Source: Nematostella vectensis (Eukaryota > Cnidaria > Anthozoa > Actiniaria > Edwardsiidae). Taken from it: 62,000 nt of DNA. Under the pieces are notes generated by a model. That model was not told the origin of the DNA, made no database searches, and worked only from the letters and a program-made list of their open reading frames with translations. The stretch lies in assembly GCF_932526225.1 (NCBI RefSeq), contig NC_064040.1, positions 4,027,681 through 4,089,680 on the forward strand. The letters run 5' to 3'. Shown in pieces: positions 12,001 through 19,628 of the stretch (position 1 is its first letter; each line of letters starts with the position of its first letter). The translations under genes and the position numbers were made by a program.

Positions 12001-15000
12001 TATTCGTCTGTCCTCCTTGCATATTTGTCCATTTGTGTGCCTTCCGTTTCCTCTGTCCGCCCTCCATTCATTCTCCATATTTCAGTGCCTCATGTCCCTG
12101 ATGACCTTTTTCTTGTAATCTACCGCTAGCACCTAGTCTTCCTCCTCCAAACATTACCGTGACGCTATCAAGCTACTCCAGCCTGAACGTGTCCTGGTCA
12201 CCAATCCCCGCGCCTCAAACACATGGCATCCTCCTCGGCTACGTTCTTTATTACAGTCTCACCACTAATAATCACAGCCGAACCAACGTCACGCTCCCGC
12301 CAAGTGTGACGTCATACCACGTGACGGAGCTCAAGGCGTCGAATTGGTACTCCTTCTGGTTGCTAGGATACACAGCCAAGGGTCATGGGGTGCTTAGCAA
12401 AGAGCATACGGGACTAACTGATGAATCAGGTAAGCATAAAATGTTTGCCAGTCATAAAGCGTTTTTTTACCATTTGGTAATTGAGAATTTGAAGTGGTGG
12501 TGTCCGACATTTACATGGATCCTGTCTATTTTTGTCAGTTCCTAGCAAGCCACCAATAAACGTCACCGTTTTAAACTTCACCGCCCCTGACGGTTTAAAC
12601 GTGTCTTGGGGCCCAATCCCCCGAGGATTTACCCACGGCGTGTTAATCGGATACCGGATATTTTACATGCAAGTCCGAGACACGGGTAAGGAAGTAAAGG
12701 GCGTGGAGTTGAATATGACAGTTGGCCCGGACGTGAACTCGACCGTGCTGAGAGGTCTAGAGAACTACGCGGTGTATGCAGTACGGGCTGTTGGCCTCAC
12801 CATCAAGGGCCAGGGAGTCACGAGTCAGCCTGTCTATGGAGGTAAGGTGTTTTGACTTGCGTGACGTGTTAGTTTGTGTGACGTGTTAGTTAGCGTGACG
12901 CCTCACCATCAAGGGCCAGGGAGTCACGAGTCAGCCTGTTTATGGAGGTAAGGTGTTTTGACTTGCGTGACGTGTTAGTTTGCGTGACTTGCTAGTTTGT
13001 GTGACGTGTTAGTTAGCGTGACGCCTCACCATCAAGGGCCAGGGAGTCACGAGTCAGTCTGTCTATGGAGGTAAGGTGTTTTGACTTGCGTGACGTGTTA
13101 GTTTGCGTGACGCCTCACCATCGAGGGCGAGGGAGTCACGAGTAAGCCTGTCTTTGGAGCTAAGGTGTCTTGACTTGCGTAAAGTGACAGTTTGCGTGAC
13201 GCCTCATTACCATCAAGGATGAGTCGGGTTGCGCACATCAAACATTTATTCGTGTCACTAGTCATTTGTTTTTTTCCTCGGTCTCCTCTTTATAAGGAGA
13301 TTGCATTTTATATTCGGAAAACTGTTTTAATCATTTGCTTCTGTTGCTTGCTTTTTCTTGGCCGCTAAATGGTGAAATCTCATGTAAACTTGTAGGGAAT
13401 CTTTTATTTCGAGAAACACTTGTCTTTTATCACCACAGGAATTTAGGCGTACTCGCGTTAGTAGACTATTTAGAAGAGGGACATGTTGGGTTACGTGAGA
13501 AAATAGTGACAAAAGCGATGTGTTAGCGTACGTTGTTACATATTAGTTTGGGTGACGTGCTGGATCGCGTGACTCACATTCTGCCTTTCAGAGACGTGTC
13601 GCTGCACTCGTCACCTATCCACGTCATACTACCTGGTGGAGCCTTACGTCACACGCAACAATTCATCGTCCTTGACGGGAATCGTGCCATGGATCCTGAA
13701 CGAGGTTATCCAAGGATGCTGCGGGGTCTGCTATAATGGTCACGGCACCACAGGTATCCCAGCATATCTAACAATTATGGATTGTCATTCACCAGCAATC
13801 ATTTAAATAACTAATTAGACATATATGGGTCCGAATTTAGCGTTGCTGGGCTCAGGTGTCATTTTCAAAATATTGTTCTCGCGACATTTTTCTGGAGGGT
13901 GGTAGTATGCAAATTTAGGTAGCAGGGTGCGCTCGTACCCTTCGCATTCCCCTTAACACCTGCCTGTGTCTTATGGTTTCCTGCGCAGTTATTGACTTCA
14001 AGCGTGACGGAGAAGGAGGGGAAGCAGAGAAACACAACATCTCCCGTCTAACCCAGGGCACAGTCGGAGAAACCGACCTGACATTTCCGGTCAGCGGCTT
14101 CAAGGGGCAAGAAAAGTACGGCGTGCACAAATTTGTGCAGATAATCATCGCCCCAGGCGTCGCGCTAATAGTCCCACCACAGGAATCCCAAGAGTCATCT
14201 TCAGCCTTCTCTAATGCGATATTGGACAGCTGGACGTTACTCGTGTTGATGCTGATATTCATATACATCGCTGGGATTACTATATGGGCGGTGGTAAGTC
14301 ACACAATTTGTGGTGGGCTAGGCAATGTCACACTGGAGAGGGGTAGGGGTAAGGCAATGTCATACAGGGTGGGGTGGGCAATGTCAGAAGAGGAAGAGGT
14401 GGGTAAGGCAATGTCATACAGGGGTGGGGTGGGCAAGGCAATGTCAGAAAGGGAAGAGGTGGGTAAGGCAATGTCATACAGGGGTGGGGTGGGCTAGGCA
14501 ATGTCACACTGGAGAGGGGTAGGGGTAAGGCAATGTCATACAGGGTGAGGTGGGGTGGGCAATGTCAGAAGAGGAAGAGGTGGGTAAGGCAATGTCAGAC
14601 AGTGGTAGGTGGGCAAGTCTTTTTCAGACAATGTTAAGATTGGCATGACGTGATAATTATGATATGTTTCTCTAGGACTTTGAGGTTAATCCGGAAGAGT
14701 TCCCAGGGTCCTTCTTGCGAGGCGGTATCTTGGAGGGAAGCTGGTTTGCCTTCGTCAGCTTTACAACCGTTGGGTACGTAAACGAGGGTGGCCAAGATGG
14801 GTACGTATGTGACGAGGGTGGTCTGGGTAACAGACCAGAGCTCTACAACCGTTGGGTACGTATGTGACGAGGGTGCCCTGGATAAGAGACGAGACCAAGA
14901 CAATCAGACACAATAAAAATGTTCTTCTCTCAATCATGTAAACACTTAATTTGCGTCGAGAGTCGTCAAATTGTATGGCGTCGCATTCTTAAGAGTAACA

Positions 15001-18000
15001 CTTAGTGCCTATCTATTATTCCCACTTGTTTTTAAAATGTGTTTGAGTGCATTGTTCCCGCTGTTTTTAATTTCCGTCAGAGCTTTGGTTAAAAGAAAAC
15101 AACCAATTAAACAAACAAACAAAACAAAACAAACAAATAATCAAAATTCAGCCGATCAAATTTTACTGAATAGCAGTTATTTTTAGGAATTAAATATTAC
15201 CAAAAAATACCAAAAAATAGCTTATTAACCCCTCTCATTTTCTTTTATCCTTTTCCGGTTAGATATGGCGACCGAGCACCGAAGAGCGTGACTGCGAGAC
15301 TGCTGACCATCTGTTACATGTGGTGCGGGCTCGTGCTTGTTTCCATGCTCACTGCGCAGGTCACGACATCACTCGTGTCACACACCATCAATGCAGCGAC
15401 GTTCAACGTCTATGGCATCAAGGTACTTGGGGGGAGGGTTGAGTGGTAACCATGGGGAACGGGATGAGTGCCACTTTTTAACATGATGCTAAAGTTAAAA
15501 TGTGTCGTTCATGCGCGGGGCCAGGATATGCTGGGGGATATGCTGGGAGGGATATGCTGGGGGGATATGCTGGGGGATATGCTTGGGGGATACGCTGGGG
15601 GGATATGATGGTGGGATACGCTGGTGGGGTTATGTTGGGGGGATATGCTGGGGGGGAGGGTGCGCAGTCATAGGTATCATATTGAAACCCATTTTTTCGG
15701 CCAAGGTGGAGGCGCACCCCGTAGCTACACGCTGGCGATGATGTCGATGAATTAGATATCGTAGATGCTCTTAGTTTGTGTTGTTGCTAAATAAAGTTCA
15801 TAATTACAATGATGGCGATGCTGGTGATAAAATGATGACGATTTTATTATCGATGATTTTGTAAATCGAATGGCTTGTGCCGCCAATCCGTAACCCGATT
15901 TGGAACTATAGGAAAGTAAAATTTATCAAGACCGACTCTTAAGCATTGCGATGTTTTTCAGGTGGGCGCCATTACGGGTTCTGTTGAATACAACATCGCG
16001 GTACGACGAAATGCACGCGTCAATACAGGTTTGTTATCGCCACGCACAACTCACTCGCCCAACTTACTACTCGATTTGCCCAACGACCCCAAAACAGGTA
16101 AAAGTATAAAATTGTAACAAAGCTTCCTAGCACGCTACCCATGTTGGTATACAATATGATTTTTGATTTGCTATTTTTACGAATACTTGAAACACAGTGT
16201 GGATGGTTAAGAGAACGACCTCGCCTTGAAGTTAAACTTTCGTATATTTCTTTCGAGACAACAAAAGACATTATTTTTTTCATTTAAAGCACTGCGTTTT
16301 TTTTCAACTCACCGGGTACATTCAAGAGCTCTTGTCAGCCACGCCTTTGTTATTGATTTCAACCCAAAATTGGGACACAAATTAAATTATGAAGAAATTA
16401 AAATGTCAAGAAATCTCAAAGCAACCACCTAAAAATAATATCTTATGGTTTATTTACCGAATTCAACAGAAAAATTCCGAACAGCTTCCACAAATTGGCT
16501 TCTCAACTTGGTACACTTTGCTAGGATGACAAAATGGCGACTGTCAGAGACTCTTTAAGCACTATCGAGTATCACCCAATAACAATAGCCGATTAAGTCT
16601 CTGTTTCATGTTGTAGAGTCCGAGTATCACAGCTATGAGGACCTCCGCCGCGCGATGATAACCAAACAAGTGAGAGGCGTTCTCGTGGATGCGTACATAG
16701 CAAACGGTCGCAGCAAGCTGTTTGATCTACCCGCGGGACGTGCGCGGGTCTCTCAGTTGTTCGGGTACGAGCTGGTTTACGGCATGGTGATGACTAGTCG
16801 CGTTGGGAAACTTCAACTGTGTATACGTGAATACATGAAGTACCACCAAGCACACATCTACTCTCACATCAGGGACAATCTCCCAAAGATACAGGTAACC
16901 ATCATTAGATCTCTTTTTACAATCTTATGCTAACACTAACCTATCAGATCTCCCCTGCTGCTGACACCGACCAATCAGATCTCTCCTGCTGCTGACACCG
17001 ACCAATCAGATCTCTCCTGCTGCTGACACCGACCAATCAGATCTTCCCTGCTGCTGACAGTAACCAATCAGATATCTTCTTCTAATGACACTAACCAATC
17101 AGATCTCTCCTACTCCTGACCGTACCTTAACTAATCTTATATAGTTTTCTTCTACGGACACTGACCAATCAGATCTCTCCTGCTGCTGACACCGACCAAT
17201 CAGATCTCTCCTGCTGCTGACAGTAACCAATCAGATCTCTCCTGCTGCTGACAGTAACCAATCAGATATCTTCTTCTACTGACCCTAACCAATCAGATCT
17301 CTCCTACTCCTAACCGTAACTAATCATATATCTTCTTCTACTGACACTGACCAATCAGATTTCTTTGCTGCTGACAGTAACCAATCAGATATCGTCTTCT
17401 ACTGACACTAACCAATCAGATCTCTCCTACTCCTAACCGTAACTAATCATATATCTTCTTCTACTAATACTGATCAATCAGAGTTCTCTGCTGCTGACAG
17501 TAACCAATCAGATATCTTCTTCTGCTTGCACCGCCTACTTTTCTTTTTTTTTTTAGCAGTAATAAGTAATGCAAATTCTCGCCTCCATAGAAACCGCCCG
17601 CATCCATGGAAGAGGAAATAAGCTCTGGTCTTTTTGACGCCAGTAGTCAAGTGTTCAAAGGGATAGTGTGGAAGATGTGCCTGGCCCTCACGGGATGTCT
17701 CCTCGTGGGAGGGGGTCTGGACGCGGTGCGGCGCAAGAGGGGAGCGAAAAGGCAGCAAGGTCTCGGTGATAGAGGTAAGACCATCTCTATGTTACCATGG
17801 AATAGCGTGGTGTTAAATGCTGATAAGTGGAGGGCCAGTTGATTTTATGGAGAGGATTTTGGAATCGTCGTTAATTTTGCGGCTAGTGTATTTTATACTA
17901 TTTTGGTTGTTGCTGTTTTTTTTTTTGCTGTTTTTAAAGAGGCGGCGTTGGTGGTTGAGCCTAGAATGACGCCATGGCTAATCTTGTATATGGTGGCGAT

Positions 18001-18691
18001 TGTGATGATGATGGTGATGTTGGTGATGTTGGTGGTGATGGTGCTGGTGCTGGTGGTGATGGTGGTGGTGATGGTAATGGTGATGGTGATAGTGGTGATG
18101 GTAATGGTGATGGTGATCGTGGTGGTGGTGATGGTTGATGGTGGTGGTGGTGAGGGTGGTGGTGATGGTGATTGTTTGTAGTGGTGAATAGTGGTGATGA
18201 TTATCATCATGATGATAATGGGGGTTTCGGTCATGGGAATGGTGGTGATGATGATGGTGATTGTTTATTAGTGGTGGTGATGGTGGTGGTCAAGGAAATG
18301 GTGATAACTCGTGGTGATGGGTGTGATGGTATGGGTGGGGCAGATGTTGGCTATAGTGATGTTGTAGCTGATGATGATTTTCTTTTAGTGCTGACTGAGA
18401 TGGTGGTAACTTACTGATGTTTATGACACCCAAATGAGTTAATCTAATCATCATTAATATGGTTATAATAAAGCAGTTGAACGCACTGATCTAACAGCGT
18501 GCGTTATTTTTGTCATTCCAGCCGTTTACCTACAGCAATACAAGGCCGAGCTAAAACAAATCGTAGACGAGTTCTATCACCGCATAACACAAAACATGGA
18601 GGAGATCAGAGCTCGACACATAGCGGAACAGGAAAGATTTTTGAGATATAGGAAAGACAATCCGTACCTTGATAAATTTCCCTCCATCTAG
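1..18691 (+). CDS. FN3-repeat receptor fused to an iGluR-like core with a K+-channel selectivity filter (5' end outside window)
   Basis: Exons, read by splice sites and frame: <3-201, 430-726, 869-1162, 1865-2188, 4439-4738, 6971-7273, 7700-8002, 8352-8548, 9652-9847, 10336-10671, 12130-12429, 12539-12841, 13592-13753, 13989-14293, 14676-14773, 15263-15422, 15962-16028, 16617-16894, 17591-17774, 18522-18691. Their summed length (4776 nt) is a multiple of three and the joined frame is open to TAG at 18689. The product has one partial and ten complete FN3 domains (to about residue 1117 of the visible part), then S1, M1, pore, M3, S2, M4 and a charged tail. I infer a cell-surface ligand-gated or adhesion-gated K+ channel subunit. 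iGluR topology (extracellular N terminus, re-entrant pore loop, ligand domain split by the channel) is established knowledge. The FN3 fusion and the assignment as an iGluR relative are my reading. The start codon and signal peptide lie upstream. The acceptor of exon 17591 is the weakest boundary, because an earlier AG follows the pyrimidine tract at about 17555. Confidence 0.8.
723..842 (+). repeat. 30-bp tandem repeat of a splice donor
   Basis: Four 30-bp units start at the last bases of exon 430-726. Each carries a GGTAAG/GGTAAA donor-like core (donors at about 727, 757, 787 and 817). Because 30 is a multiple of three and no stop occurs in the exon frame within the units, use of a later donor would add 10, 20 or 30 residues of the form GKVCCVYIKD. 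In copy 2 (25408-25527) the third unit has GGAAAG and has lost its GT. Confidence 0.8.
1359..1521. mobile_element. Palindromic MITE-like element in intron 3
   Basis: Starts GGTTCTCACTAGGACGTAAG and ends with the near reverse complement (CTTACGTCCAAGTGAGAACC). Inside is a second inverted pair (AACATAAGCGCAAGCGGAAG against CTTGCGCTTATGTTC). It has no coding capacity. A slightly shorter copy lies at 26037-26186 in the duplicate. Confidence 0.6.
2215..2612. repeat. 33-bp minisatellite, short allele
   Basis: About twelve units containing CCTGTTATAGGACTCATGCA and AGCTGCTAGCTAA begin about 25 bases after the donor at 2188/2189. The same array has roughly 117 units in copy 2. Confidence 0.9.
2620..4438. 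other. Large intron 4: degenerate GTGAC repeats, then unique sequence
   Basis: The first 280 bases hold degenerate repeats of the type GTGACAGTGA...TACGTGAC. The rest is AT-rich intron with no gene seen. At 3867-3972 there is a 105 bp palindromic element with TTATTTACCAGCT at one end and AGCTGGTAAATA at the other. Copy 2 lacks everything from about 3399 on. Confidence 0.6.
3867..3972. mobile_element. Short palindromic (MITE-like) element
   Basis: Outer inverted repeat TTTACCAGCT / AGCTGGTAAA, and inner inverted pair AAATACCGTGACCTCGG / CCTCGGTCACGGTATTT. No coding capacity. Confidence 0.55.
4745..6690. repeat. ~40-bp minisatellite with variable (ATC)n tails
   Basis: Roughly 48 units of TACTACTAACACCATGATAA followed by a variable number of TCA/ATC triplets, plus TGTTATTAC. 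It begins within ten bases of the donor of exon 4439-4738. Only copy 1 has it, because copy 2 lost the whole region. Confidence 0.92.
8352..9847 (+). other. Split FN3 domain with polybasic loop
   Basis: This is the only FN3 domain in the array divided between two exons (8352-8548 and 9652-9847), joined in phase 0. The end of the first half reads LRSRRRRRSIQSVE, and the second half begins HHTAHVRHRRTLD. A run of five Arg followed by Ser fits the furin consensus (R-X-K/R-R). It falls where the C-C' loop of the domain would be. The LAR-family receptor phosphatases are known to carry a furin site inside the FN3 region. Cleavage here is inference. In the duplicate (32295-32491) the motif is RSGRRRRS, so four Arg remain. 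Confidence 0.6.
8579..9460. repeat. GTGACCGTGACTTTGACCCTG minisatellite, copy 1
   Basis: Irregular units of about 27-33 bp built on GAGACGTGACCGTGACTTTG fill most of the intron that splits the FN3 domain. The copy 2 array (32520-34010) is about 600 bp longer. Open minus-strand frames through it are by-products of the repeat. Confidence 0.88.
10825..11890. repeat. G-rich minisatellite, copy 1
   Basis: Units of about 28-36 bp: GTGCCTCGAGATATGTGTGT followed by ATGGGGGGAGGGGAGGG. G-runs of 4-7 bases recur on the + strand (sense strand of the intron), so G-quadruplex formation is possible. All long frames here are repeat artefacts. Confidence 0.9.
12842..13215 (+). repeat. Tandem copies of the 3' end of FN3 exon 12 with its donor, copy 1
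   Basis: After the true donor at 12842 the intron repeats the last ~50 bases of the exon (CCTCACCATCAAGGGCCAGG ... TATGGAG) together with GGTAAGG, at about 12900-12953, 13023-13076 and a diverged copy at about 13110-13165 whose donor has become GCTAAGG. Linkers are TTGCGTGACGTGTTAGTT repeats. An in-frame TGA follows the first donor, so read-through would terminate. Confidence 0.85.
13592..14293 (+). other. iGluR-like S1 half-domain and M1 helix
   Basis: Exon 13592-13753 encodes YYLVEPYVTRNNSSSLTGIV followed by PWILNEV. This matches the start of the S1 lobe of iGluRs (a 'EPFV...GYCIDLL'-like segment: hydrophobic strand, EP(F/Y)V, short loop, G, then an amphipathic helix). Exon 13989-14293 continues with TVGETDLTFPVSGFKGQEKY and HKFVQIIIAPGVALIVPP. 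This resembles the end of S1 ('aDlav.pltit..R...idFt.P....g..ilv.kP'). The Arg that binds the ligand carboxylate in canonical iGluRs is not visible at the expected place (GFKGQEKYG). M1 follows as LLVLMLIFIYIAGITIWAVV. The segment is short compared with a typical S1 (about 110 residues), so the lobe may be reduced. Confidence 0.6.
14310..14625. repeat. ~58-bp minisatellite in the M1-pore intron, copy 1
   Basis: A few units of CAATGTCACACTGGAGAGGG, TAGGGGTAAGG and CAATGTCATACAGGGGTGGG. It starts about 17 bases after the donor at 14293/14294. Confidence 0.85.
14676..15422 (+). other. Pore loop with TTVGYGD filter and M3 helix
   Basis: Exon 14676-14773 ends in SFTTVG with two bases (GG) of the next codon split. 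Exon 15263-15422 supplies A TAT GGC GAC, giving TTVGYGD across the splice junction. This is the K+ selectivity signature of K+ channels, and it is also known from the prokaryotic receptor GluR0 and the rotifer receptor AvGluR1. The pore helix reads GGILEGSWFAFVSF. The following helix is LLTICYMWCGLVLVSMLTAQ. The segment SMLTAQVTTSL sits where iGluRs have the SYTANLAAF gate motif. The splice site divides the filter codons, so exon loss would destroy the filter. Confidence 0.8.
15525..15655. repeat. GGATATGCTGGGG repeat, copy 1
   Basis: About ten units of 13-16 bp in the intron after M3. The equivalent is at 40978-41130. Confidence 0.85.
16930..17520. repeat. ACCAATCAGATCTCTCC minisatellite, copy 1
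   Basis: Units of about 30 bp (GACCAATCAGATCTCTCCTG then CTGCTGACACC) with higher-order mixing of TCTTCTTCTACTGACAC units. They fill the S2-M4 intron. Confidence 0.88.
17985..18400. repeat. (GGTGAT)n-like microsatellite, copy 1
   Basis: GGT/GAT triplet-rich run in the last intron. The long frames on both strands are low-complexity artefacts. Confidence 0.85.
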
Positions 18692-18764
18692 CCCGTGCGT
18701 TAAGACATCCTTAAATCTTAGCCACAGGATACAGAGTATCTCATTCAACCACAAACGTTTATGT

Positions 18765-18770
18765 AATAAA
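18765..18770 (+). terminator. Polyadenylation signal of the receptor gene
   Basis: AATAAA occurs 74 bases after the stop codon, in a region conserved in the duplicate (44668-44673). Further AAATAAA motifs near 19086 and 19101 could give a longer 3' UTR. Confidence 0.55.
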
Positions 18771-19194
18771 TGCTCATCTTTGCACAATTAAGAGCAAAAC
18801 ATAATCTATTCAAAGTGTTTGTTTGCGTGCTGGTATACACACTAGTCTCACTCTGATAACAACATTCCTGTAATTACTATAATATTTGCGTCTGCCCTGA
18901 ATAAGCACCGCGAGTGAACATGTTACACTTATTCGACTTCGGTGAGGAGGGAGAATGTACATTAAAAGGGAAGTAGCGATAACTGGCAGTACCACCCTCA
19001 GCAATATGCTATCACGAGAAGCTTGTTTTGATATGATTTTGTTATGATGGTTATTGCTCATTGCACGTTGTGGAAAAATCTAGAAATAAATAAGATTTTT
19101 AAATAAAAAGCAAGTAGGGCTCTGGTTTAGGGACCTTATTTCTTCTGAAACAACAAGCGCGCGAGTAGTAGTAGTAGTAGCAGCAGTAGTAGTA

Positions 19195-19385
19195 GCACGT
19201 CACGCAACAGACCTTTCGCAACCTGTCACGTCACGGAACAGACCTCGTGCACCCTGTCACGTCACGCAACAGACCTTTCGCAACCTGTCACGTCACGCAA
19301 CAGACGCACATATCAGGGGTGGCGGGCAGGGTGCGCAAGGTCTGTTGGGTGGCGTGACAGGGTGCGCAAGGTCTGTTGCGTGACG
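19195..19385. repeat. Inverted array of CACGCAACAGACC units
   Basis: About four units of GTCACGCAACAGACCTTTCG and CAACCTGTCAC are followed, after CGCACATATCAGGGGTGGC, by two units in reverse orientation (GGGTGCGCAAGGTCTGTTG CGTGAC). The whole can fold into a large hairpin. Confidence 0.75.
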
Positions 19386-19557
19386 TGGTGAGTGGTTCGC
19401 CCCCCACTTTACTGAGCCGGATGTTTCTTTATTTATGAATGTTTTTTTAAACCATCGGTTTTCAAGCGGTACAAAAATGCAACCGACAACAAATTTGTTA
19501 AACAGTTTAAGATCCCGTGCATAAAAACCTCGTTAGAACCCGCGTTCTTATATTAAA

Positions 19558-19628
19558 CCCCCAACCTCGTTCCCAGGGCCCTCTCCCTTTCCTGTCTTTT
19601 GGATCGGCGACCCTGGAACACGAGGTTG
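19558..19628. mobile_element. Short palindromic element
   Basis: Begins AACCTCGTTCCCAGGGCCCT and ends GGAACACGAGGTTG, an imperfect inverted repeat typical of small MITE-like elements in cnidarian genomes. Confidence 0.45.

Larger units (their letters stand above)
3..12841 (+). other. FN3 ectodomain exons of the receptor
   Basis: Apart from the partial first exon, these exons are 294-336 nt, and nearly all FN3 domains sit on a single phase 1-1 exon, the classic arrangement for exon shuffling. Each starts with a proline-rich segment (for example PSRPPTNL or PSKPPINV) and has the FN3 B-strand Trp (VAWQP, VSWGP, VTWQR). Each then has HG(V/I)L.GY before strand C, and a Leu..(Y/F)..Y motif near strand F (LENYAVYAVRAV, LRRYTNYSLRV). 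Most end in TDED or TDEE just before the splice site. Asn-X-Ser/Thr sites are frequent, which fits an extracellular, glycosylated region. Closest general resemblance is to adhesion-receptor FN3 arrays (sidekick, DSCAM, LAR types). The first exon (3-201) holds only the C-terminal two thirds of a domain. Confidence 0.85.
15962..18691 (+). other. iGluR-like S2 half, M4 helix and C-tail
   Basis: Exon 15962-16028 encodes VGAITGSVEYNIAVRRNARV, the linker after M3, similar in form to the start of iGluR S2. Exon 16617-16894 encodes SYEDLRRAM, VRGVLVDAYIANG, FGYELVYGMVMTS and IREYMKYHQAHIYSHI. This is the pattern of an S2 lobe: strand, 'G.vdA.i.d', 'ygiav.k.spl', then a helix. Exon 17591-17774 has MCLALTGCLLVGGGL followed by DAVRRKRGAKR, a last membrane helix with positive-inside residues (M4). 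The final exon encodes a highly charged helix (YKAELKQIVDEFYHRITQNM) and ends at TAG 18689. No PDZ ligand or known trafficking motif is evident at the C terminus. Confidence 0.6.
265..19195. repeat. Segmental duplication, copy 1 (18.9 kb)
   Basis: Sequence from the CCGTAATGC at 265 to the AGT/AGC trinucleotide run at about 19195 reappears in direct orientation at 24950-45105. Exons differ by only a few bases each. The left breakpoint falls in intron 1 of the receptor gene, at the edge of a short imperfect palindrome (265-365). The right breakpoint lies in the (AGT)n run. Copy 1 keeps all exons. Confidence 0.93.

Noticed and set aside
13533-13736. 67-codon frame overlapping the S1 exon
   Set aside because: It is in a different frame from the one that keeps the splice phases and gives the EPYV...GIVPW sequence.
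14761-14900. Repeat of ACAACCGTTGGGTACGTA after the pore exon considered as an alternative second filter
   Set aside because: The second occurrence (about 14846-14865) lacks the upstream pore helix and an acceptor. It looks like a local duplication of the donor region.
17893-18417. Ile/Thr-rich and Val/Met/Asp/Gly-rich frames
   Set aside because: Triplet microsatellite (GGT/GAT) in the last intron.
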